Position numbers and translations under genes: made by a program
Source: Nanobdellota archaeon
GTDB lineage: Archaea > Nanobdellota > Nanobdellia > Pacearchaeales > GW2011-AR1
Direction of reading: 5' to 3'
Assembly (NCBI GenBank): GCA_022563455.1
Contig: JADFNI010000030.1
Location: forward strand, 1-13,029
DNA length: 13,029 nucleotides
Notes under the pieces: model-generated
What the model saw: only the letters and a program-made list of their open reading frames with translations
Told to the model about the DNA's origin: nothing
The model's database searches: none
Shown here: positions 7,901 to 13,029 of the stretch, piece by piece
Layout: each line of letters starts with the position of its first letter
Numbering within the stretch: position 1 is the first letter of the stretch

Positions 7901-10900
7901 CAATTCCACTCTGTACAACATTAGCCACAGGATACTTCCCTCCAAGATCACATCTAGAAGTAGGACATATTACAGGATCACACACATTAAACATCCTGTT
8001 ACAGTCTTTAGGACTCATAAAGTCTGTACACTCAATGTCTCCAGTGTCTGCTCTTGGCCGATCCACCACAACACGCCTACCAAAAATAGATATTTCCTTA
8101 TTTGGGGGATATTGCTGTGCAGCCTCCCTAATTGCAAGCCTTGCATTTCGATAAATTCTTTGCACTTCCCTTTCATTTAAATCTCCACACCCAATCTGAC
8201 TAACAGAGTTTTGAGTATTTGAATCAACACTCTGACAAAAGTCGTCCCTAGTCTCAACCCTTCCATCTCGTCCTACATTACAAAGTTGAAAATTTTCAAC
8301 ATCCCCACTTGCACGATACCCTTTAGGATTATCATCCACAAGAGTCCCAGCAGAATTAGATACTTTAGCATACCATCCATTCACAAAATCAAATGTCACA
8401 AGTGCTGGAAGCCCCTGATTTCGCCCACTCTCATAATAACTAACTTTTGCATGACCAGCCTCAATAGGATTAATACACTGCCCATCCCCTTTAGAAGGTG
8501 TAACAGTAACAATACCCTTTTCAAGTTGTATTGCCCCAGTTAACTTCTCCCCAATAATTATCTTCTTATCTTTCCCACTTCCGATAGCCCCTCCAGTATT
8601 CCAAGCACCCACATAGTCTATAGCTTTATCTCCAGAAGAATCTATTACTTCTCTATAAACATATAAGTATTTTTTGCCATTAGCAGAAATAATTTGTGAA
8701 AAATAAGAAGCATTATCTTTTACTCCCTCCAAAGGTCCACCACTAACAAGACTATTTAATCGCGCCCCACTAAGCCTATTATTCCCTTGTCCAACTTTGG
8801 GATTTTCAGCAGTTGGAACACTGACAGGAAAAATAATCTCATCCCCATCTTTTTCAAAAGTATATTCTTCTTCTAAAGCCAATATGATTCCAAATGCCCT
8901 CTTATATTCAATATTACTAGCCAAAATTCTACCAAGGTCTTCATTAGCTATACTACTAACCCCTGTATTTTTAAGCTCCTGATCAAGTAAAGCAGCTCTT
9001 ATTTGAGAAGTTGTAGTCAAATCTTTAGAATTCAAGGCACAATCGACTTCTCCCCAATCAACATTATCAAAACATCCAGATTGCTCGCTCCATTTCCCCC
9101 TACCATCAAGTTCAGCTTGAAGTGCTTCAATATATTTTTTTTGATTAATTACACTCCCCTGCCCACCAAGACTTTCCCCCTTAACAAAAGGATCCGACCC
9201 AGTCTTACCTTCCTCTAAAACTTTATCCATACGGTTATTTACTCTTTGAAGAGCATTTGTATATTCTTTAACATCCTTTTCAATATTATCAGACTGTTCA
9301 AGAATACATTTCGATCTACTCAGGTCCTTTCTAACCCTACAAATCTCTTCATATTTAGGCATTACATTTTTCCTTGCAATAGATTCCCCATCAAAACTCC
9401 CAAGAGAACTCTTCAAATTAAGAACAAGAGAAGTTGCATAACAAGCTCCATTCCAAGCCCTAAGAACAGTATTAAGTTTAGAATTTATATTTTCCCATTT
9501 CTTAATACTTTTATTAATATTTTTCTGAAGTTTGGCAGCTTTCTGAGGAGATAATTCAAGCAACCGCTCTTCAATTCCAATATTAAACGTAAATGAAGCT
9601 TGAGTCTCAGTATTTCTTACTTCAGGAATAATTGAAACAGATGCCTTTTTCTCAATATTAATTTTTCTTACTTCAATAACTACACCTCCAACCTTTGCCG
9701 AATTACCTTCCCTAATAGTAGTTGATCTCCCACTCTTTAATTTAGAATTTTTAGAAGTAAACGTAAAAGTAACACTCCCAGGTTTAATCTTAACAATCCT
9801 AACTGTCCCATCACCATTCAAATCGTCACCATCATTATCATTCCTACCGTCACTCTCATTAGTAGGTCCAAATCTCCCATACCCTTCAACCCAATATTCA
9901 ACAGTGGCTGCATTTTCAGTTTCTTTCTTAATGTTAACTATCCCAATAGATCTTATTTTCCCATTCACAAACAAAGTCTTATAAGCCTCACTATAATTAT
10001 AATTATTAACATTCTGAAGATCCAGCCTTATTGATTCAATTATTTCCGAACTAGGAAATTTATCAACAAACAACTCAAGCAATACTTTTTGAGTACCTTG
10101 TTTTCCAAGTTTTTTAGAAAGTTCAATTTGCTCGTAAAGAGTATCCTCAGCATATCCCCTAGCACTCCCTTCTCCTTTTTCAAATCGATAATCTTCAAGC
10201 AACCTAATAGTTGTATCATTTGCATTTTTAAAAAAGTCATCTCCCCATTCTTCAAGTTTAGATTCAATAGAAACAGATTCACCACTTTTCTCATAAAGTT
10301 TCAAATTAAATCTCTTCCCAGGACAATGCAAACCAACAGTAGCAAGAAGATCTCCCTTTTCTTTCTTCTCTGAATCAATAACTTTCATGTCCTCAATATC
10401 AATACTTCTTACACTACACTGCGTATCAAAAAACTTTGAACCTTTCCTAACCCAAGAATACTGCCCATCAAAGTTCATCAATACCTCATCCTCAGGGCCC
10501 ACAAAATCGTTTAACCGAACCTTTAATCCAGCCTTACAATAATACCCTGGAAAATAAATTGAATTACTAGTCTCACCTTCCTTCAAAGTAACAGTTCTAT
10601 AAGGAGATCTTTCATGGTTATTATAAAGACCAATCCTAGCCTCCCCGTCATCCATCGATTCAACTCTAACAAAGCCTCGCCCTCCAAAAAATGAACTCGC
10701 CGCATAATTATTTAACCAATCTTCTTCAGACATTTCATTCAAATAATATTCACTTCTCCCAGCACCAAGAGCATCTTCAGCATCGTATCTTATTTTTGCA
10801 GTAAGTTCTCCTGAAATAAAGTTTTCCAAGTTTGATTCATTTGCTTGCCGATCCAAAATAATAACAACGTAACCAATATTATTTATGTAGGGATCTCCAA

Positions 10901-11348
10901 GAAGAGTCCTGTATGAGTTAACAGCAGCTCTTGCCGGATGAAAGCTAATCCCCTTAACCCCTTCAGGATAATCTCCTTTAAAAGAAATTGATCTAATAGA
11001 AGAAGTCTTAATTAAGGGGTTCACTTTTATTGCATAAAGTTGACAAAATACTGGAACATTTTGTTCAGCGAGCAAGTCACTTCGAACAACCGAGGGACTA
11101 CATCCTCCAGGAGGAATTCCTATAATAAAATCACTATCAGCCTCACATTGGTCATTTTCTATATTTCTTAAGGCTGGCCAGTAAGAACTAACATCTCCTG
11201 ACGAATAAATATCGTTAAAACTAGGCTGATAATATTGAACTCTACCTGAACCAAAACGTGAATCAGGATTATTAAATTCTCCAGCAGCTAAAACAAACCC
11301 AGCTAAAAGAATACTAATTCCAACTAAAATTAAAAATATTTTTTTCAT
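4959..11348 (-). CDS. Giant secreted cysteine-rich protein with C-terminal lytic-transglycosylase-like domain
   Basis: The product has 2129 residues. A signal peptide (1-21, MKKIFLILVG...FVLA) without lipobox and no other clear membrane helix point to a fully exported protein. An Asp-rich stretch lies near 500-518 (SDGRNDNDGDD), a long helical, coiled-coil-like region at about 593-715, and a core of ten cysteines at 1107-1212 (CDPVICPTSRC, LCLPNFPEVKVPIC). An acidic linker sits near 1650-1672. The end (about 1945-2066) matches the SLT/lysozyme plan: MQESSL with candidate catalytic E1955, YSYGIMQLN (1987-1995), NIRTGINNL (2009-2017) and RAYNGW (2058-2063). A five-cysteine knot follows (C2067, 2073, 2079, 2086, 2091). 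Known SLT enzymes cleave glycan strands such as murein; the substrate here is unknown. It overlaps the upstream gene as ATGA, and a GGAG site precedes its start. Most of the body is unrecognised. Confidence 0.93.
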   Translation of the reverse strand: MKKIFLILVGISILLAGFVLAAGEFNNPDSRFGSGRVQYYQPSFNDIYSSGDVSSYWPALRNIENDQCEADSDFIIGIPPGGCSPSVVRSDLLAEQNVPVFCQLYAIKVNPLIKTSSIRSISFKGDYPEGVKGISFHPARAAVNSYRTLLGDPYINNIGYVVIILDRQANESNLENFISGELTAKIRYDAEDALGAGRSEYYLNEMSEEDWLNNYAASSFFGGRGFVRVESMDDGEARIGLYNNHERSPYRTVTLKEGETSNSIYFPGYYCKAGLKVRLNDFVGPEDEVLMNFDGQYSWVRKGSKFFDTQCSVRSIDIEDMKVIDSEKKEKGDLLATVGLHCPGKRFNLKLYEKSGESVSIESKLEEWGDDFFKNANDTTIRLLEDYRFEKGEGSARGYAEDTLYEQIELSKKLGKQGTQKVLLELFVDKFPSSEIIESIRLDLQNVNNYNYSEAYKTLFVNGKIRSIGIVNIKKETENAATVEYWVEGYGRFGPTNESDGRNDNDGDDLNGDGTVRIVKIKPGSVTFTFTSKNSKLKSGRSTTIREGNSAKVGGVVIEVRKINIEKKASVSIIPEVRNTETQASFTFNIGIEERLLELSPQKAAKLQKNINKSIKKWENINSKLNTVLRAWNGACYATSLVLNLKSSLGSFDGESIARKNVMPKYEEICRVRKDLSRSKCILEQSDNIEKDVKEYTNALQRVNNRMDKVLEEGKTGSDPFVKGESLGGQGSVINQKKYIEALQAELDGRGKWSEQSGCFDNVDWGEVDCALNSKDLTTTSQIRAALLDQELKNTGVSSIANEDLGRILASNIEYKRAFGIILALEEEYTFEKDGDEIIFPVSVPTAENPKVGQGNNRLSGARLNSLVSGGPLEGVKDNASYFSQIISANGKKYLYVYREVIDSSGDKAIDYVGAWNTGGAIGSGKDKKIIIGEKLTGAIQLEKGIVTVTPSKGDGQCINPIEAGHAKVSYYESGRNQGLPALVTFDFVNGWYAKVSNSAGTLVDDNPKGYRASGDVENFQLCNVGRDGRVETRDDFCQSVDSNTQNSVSQIGCGDLNEREVQRIYRNARLAIREAAQQYPPNKEISIFGRRVVVDRPRADTGDIECTDFMSPKDCNRMFNVCDPVICPTSRCDLGGKYPVANVVQSGIVGSTLLCLPNFPEVKVPICLTGVHAGLDNYISVLKSEQACLQERIDTGAYVGICDEITSIYTCELFWEQAFPILGSITINSFERASGGSQGTRGGGEYRTVKSAFDNLEKSLEFFEANYANRLFRVFSLQGVSEIGTGVCSSFVGTSYPNSANLLDSILEPESPSQYYARFSQDLLSDATIPPTAHYKVYFHIFAGNEKGVSYRVYLRNPPATSYYTSSPTIEVARGFIPKGEAVDESRDLTAPEGYKDLCVLVDGLLNCGFGETTSDIGLALVQKKYVSEQAEARDIETEDECLSGTRSLLPLISLNLQAGIEKGINPDIAFDGIIRVCATNNPGGAIGQLTKWEKVGLCGDSSLKCWLDTDSVKEDLRMLQAFTGGTSETLNYRKGLIDKATYSYEEVQKTLTRIRQLIRNLQPGDLVVSGNVCQIPVDIQKKIIDPLERILGDPDYLIEGDNVIGRIPSGTNADRAEAYSLIAEVQRLISNQNGEVVIRTSGARPKDDGALSGSSGDEDEGGEDNQENVGDFMIYKLDWGDVRNYYYRFNDGSWEWSVDQNNWVNVNEKLPGIAASLIDENIGLVKIRLINQDFEGGKETIELSGALAEKKGFNGYESYSSRSISEDGLGRDEVITERKLVFEFGDVVIGESEANNLKCIGSRQVKIGGIDYDGQAKEDRFEGIYYLEIDIDTGSGEDWRAVEVDKWINKDIVVRGFPEGGQDGYYNFYATDLYDCFIGESKTSDGVIEKTPINKNDGISDSPVTCQESNGENILRIARSLKTNEDKFSDEVILSETGVKNFECMVLQLAMQESSLVHCGKIGECSLECNGENILKFDETSSGDYSYGIMQLNTRSFGPDEESLEDNIRTGINNLIEKYDSRSKYYYCSGAANDGNGVVTVQGERVTYSKWKRTIRAYNGWNYDCFDDIECLDNSDCGEGYGGCVGGFCVDLEGNNRGYKFGDPNYVDNVLVRQKGAVLDKFSECKI

Positions 11349-12763
11349 TCAAACTCCAATATTATCCTTTCATCCTCAGCAGCTATCTGATTCTTCTGAA
11401 GTTCATCAAGATTCGTAGGAACCCCAAATAAAGGAACATTTATATTTAATTCTACAGAGTCTTCAAGCTCCTCCGCAGTTATATATTCGATAGCTTTTCC
11501 ACCACCAACAATTGCAAAGGTAATGTCAGTTTCAGGAAGACTAATGTCAAAACATTTCTCTTCTTTCTTTCCTAAATATCCAAGAGCACCACTAGCTGGA
11601 ACATCCACACATTTCTCTTCACTTGTTGCAGGAAATTTCAAAGAAGAATTGTCATATACAGTAACGCTAATATTGTAAAGACCCTCAATTAATTCAATAG
11701 ACAAAAAGTCGGGATAAAGAATCGTAGTTGTATAATCCACCGAATCAAAAGTAACAAGAGCTTTGTCTACTCGTCCAAGATCTAAATTAATTGAATATTT
11801 CTTGTCCATTATTATATTTGCAACAATTTCACTATTAGTCGATATCTGATACTTAGAATCCGCATACCCTTGGGCCCTTGCAACAATAAATCCATTAACA
11901 CATCCAGGAAATTCTCCAATCAAACTAGCTTCTCCAGAAGTCTGGGTAACAGTCTCGCCAATATTACAAACATCATCTAAACACTTAAAGCTAATCTGTG
12001 CAGGAACCGCTTCCAAATTAGTATCAAAAGTACTAACAAGAACTTCTTTATCTGCAAAAGAACATATCTCGGAACTCAAACTAATCCCAGAACTACTAGG
12101 TAGTGCCTCACGAGCCTGACTCTTATCAATTACAACAGCGATTGGAAACTGGAAAAGTTCTTCAGAATCATAAAACTGAATCATAACTGGAAACATAATA
12201 TCATAAACAAGATGATAAGGAACATAGCAAAAACCAAGAATACTCATACCCTCCTGAAGCCCAATAGGCTTATTCACTAAATCCCCATATATCTCAATTT
12301 TACTAGGCCACTCACTTGAAAACATAAAATTCACATTTTCGTCAATATCCAGATCCTCTCCAGAAACAAAGTACTTTCGTCCTTCACTAGATAAGTCATA
12401 ATAATCTTTCCCAATTTTAAGCGTAGGAATATTGACCGAAATTCCATCCATTATATCTTGTTTGATATTTTCTTCTATAAAAATCTTAGGTGCACAAGAT
12501 ATCTCAATTCCGTCCACTGGAGCATAAAGCCTCATAACGTCAATCGTATATTTTTCCAAAAACTTCTCCTCTTTCTCGCGCGCCTTACGACCCTTAATAA
12601 TGGAGGAAAGAACAAAAGGGAAAATAATAATTAAAACCCCACTTCCTATAAGAAAATAAACCAAATTCAACAAATCATCCCCCCAAAAAAATGCGGCGCC
12701 AGCTCCTGCAAATGCCAAGAAACCCCCAACAATACCGAAGACCACGCCCTTTTGATTAGTCAT
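11345..12763 (-). CDS. Membrane protein of unknown function, partner of the giant secreted protein
   Basis: The product has 472 residues. Two hydrophobic helices at about 7-27 and 32-56 are followed by a Lys/Arg/Glu cluster (58-67) and about 400 residues of mostly beta-like sequence with eight cysteines (90, 179, 234, 261, 266, 288, 385, 404). Residues about 234-320 look like a small beta sandwich of the carboxypeptidase-regulatory type (CLDDVC, IGEFPGC, ARAQGY). The cysteines and sandwich suggest an extracytoplasmic domain, while the basic cluster after helix 2 would by the positive-inside rule place it in the cytoplasm. The start ATG is supported by a TATA box 25.5 nt upstream (leaderless). 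The stop overlaps the next start, so the two proteins are probably made together. I recall similar proteins in DPANN genomes but know no assigned function. Confidence 0.88.
   Translation of the reverse strand: MTNQKGVVFGIVGGFLAFAGAGAAFFWGDDLLNLVYFLIGSGVLIIIFPFVLSSIIKGRKAREKEEKFLEKYTIDVMRLYAPVDGIEISCAPKIFIEENIKQDIMDGISVNIPTLKIGKDYYDLSSEGRKYFVSGEDLDIDENVNFMFSSEWPSKIEIYGDLVNKPIGLQEGMSILGFCYVPYHLVYDIMFPVMIQFYDSEELFQFPIAVVIDKSQAREALPSSSGISLSSEICSFADKEVLVSTFDTNLEAVPAQISFKCLDDVCNIGETVTQTSGEASLIGEFPGCVNGFIVARAQGYADSKYQISTNSEIVANIIMDKKYSINLDLGRVDKALVTFDSVDYTTTILYPDFLSIELIEGLYNISVTVYDNSSLKFPATSEEKCVDVPASGALGYLGKKEEKCFDISLPETDITFAIVGGGKAIEYITAEELEDSVELNINVPLFGVPTNLDELQKNQIAAEDERIILEFE
11354..11357 (-). 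promoter_or_regulatory. Ribosome-binding site of the giant-protein gene
   Basis: GGAG on the minus strand lies five bases before the ATG at 11348, inside the last codons of the upstream gene. The leaderless genes in this window have no such site, so it supports internal translation initiation in a two-gene operon. Confidence 0.65.
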
Positions 12764-12784
12764 TTATTATCAACGCGAAATAGG

Positions 12785-12800
12785 TTTATATATTTTTCAA
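12785..12800 (-). promoter_or_regulatory. BRE/TATA promoter of the 472-residue protein / giant-protein operon
   Basis: On the minus strand TTGAAAAA (12800-12793, BRE-like) precedes TATATAAA (12792-12785), centred 25.5 nt before the ATG at 12763. It begins directly after the stop codon of the platform-protein gene. The two downstream genes can therefore be expressed apart from it, although read-through is also possible. Confidence 0.65.
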
Positions 12801-13028
12801 CTAAATCTTTTTCTGACTCATATGCAAGAAAACCAGGAAGATAATATTGATCACCGCAACAATTGAAATAACAATTATCGCAATAACAGGGACGGGCAAG
12901 GTAAATCCAATGTTGCTAAGGTTAATCATAATCAATAACAGCATCATCAGCATCGGAGCCGCGATAACAACACTGATGTAAATATCCATAAACGTCTCGG
13001 CAGATTTGGTAGACTTCTCTCTCCTAAT
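12801..13028 (-). CDS. C-terminal end of a GspF/TadC/ArlJ-family membrane platform protein (5' part outside window)
   Basis: The frame is open from the right edge (first complete codon at 13028) for 75 codons to TAG at 12801-12803. The internal ATG at 12989 is not the start, because the frame continues upstream of it as RREKSTKSAETF. Two hydrophobic helices follow, about MDIYISVVIAAPMLMMLLLI and VPVIAIIVISIVAVINIIFL, and the protein ends in HMSQKKI. The 'KSAETFMDIYISVVIAAPM' stretch and the closing pair of helices resemble the C-terminus of archaeal type II secretion/type IV pilus platform proteins, which sit in the membrane and couple the assembly ATPase to pilin polymerisation. With only 75 residues, family membership is likely but not certain. 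It is followed after 37 bp by the 472-residue protein gene. Confidence 0.65.
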   Translation of the reverse strand: MRREKSTKSAETFMDIYISVVIAAPMLMMLLLIMINLSNIGFTLPVPVIAIIVISIVAVINIIFLVFLHMSQKKI

Positions 13029-13029
13029 C

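Noticed and set aside
7788..8180. Plus-strand frame of 130 codons, and similar ones at 5622-5864, 8286-8543 and 9246-9554
   Set aside because: All lie antisense to the giant secreted protein, have no promoter or start signal and show low-complexity composition typical of shadow frames.
10040..10294. Minus-strand frame of 84 codons
   Set aside because: It overlaps the giant-protein gene in another frame on the same strand. The giant frame is continuous through it, so it is not a frameshifted piece.
12801..12989. A complete 62-residue two-helix membrane protein starting at ATG 12989
   Set aside because: The frame stays open upstream to the window edge and the added residues match the expected sequence before the helices of GspF/TadC-type proteins, so it is the tail of a larger gene.

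Overview
The window looks like a chromosomal segment of an AT-rich archaeon, most likely a DPANN-type lineage (Pacearchaeota/Woesearchaeota-like). The evidence for Archaea is a ribosomal protein S8e gene, a TFB gene, an intron-less class II tRNA-Leu without encoded CCA, and TATA/BRE promoters about 26-28 nt ahead of start codons (leaderless or nearly so). The DPANN placement is an inference from recollected protein families: the very large secreted proteins and the 'GPYxYESYR...YLG' cytoplasmic head. No rRNA or search result backs it.

Layout from left to right. Positions 1-2472 (minus) hold the N-terminal 824 codons of a large membrane-anchored surface protein that runs off the left edge. It has a basic cytoplasmic head, one membrane helix, an Asn-glycosylation-sequon-packed stalk, a Ca-binding-like Asp motif and a LamG-like domain. 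A divergent promoter region (2473-2632) separates it from a plus-strand information-processing block: S8e (rps8e), TFB (tfb), a free-standing LAGLIDADG endonuclease-like gene and tRNA-Leu(UAG). The endonuclease frame runs into the tRNA, and its TAG stop is exactly the tRNA anticodon.

From 4959 to the right edge everything is on the minus strand and reads towards the tRNA. In transcription order it comprises the 3' end of a GspF/TadC/ArlJ-type membrane platform protein (type IV pilus/type II secretion family), a 472-residue membrane protein of unknown function behind its own promoter, and a 2129-residue secreted protein translationally coupled to it (ATGA overlap plus a GGAG ribosome-binding site). 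The giant protein has a signal peptide, a coiled-coil-like segment, a cysteine-rich core and, near its C-terminus, a domain with the hallmarks of a lytic transglycosylase (SLT/lysozyme fold), followed by a small cysteine knot.

The most interesting candidate system is this right-hand cluster: a pilus/secretion-type platform, a membrane companion and a giant secreted protein tipped with a predicted glycan-cleaving domain, in an organism group that generally lacks murein. A role in attachment to, or penetration of, another cell's envelope is inference. The second notable object is the overlap of the endonuclease frame with tRNA-Leu.
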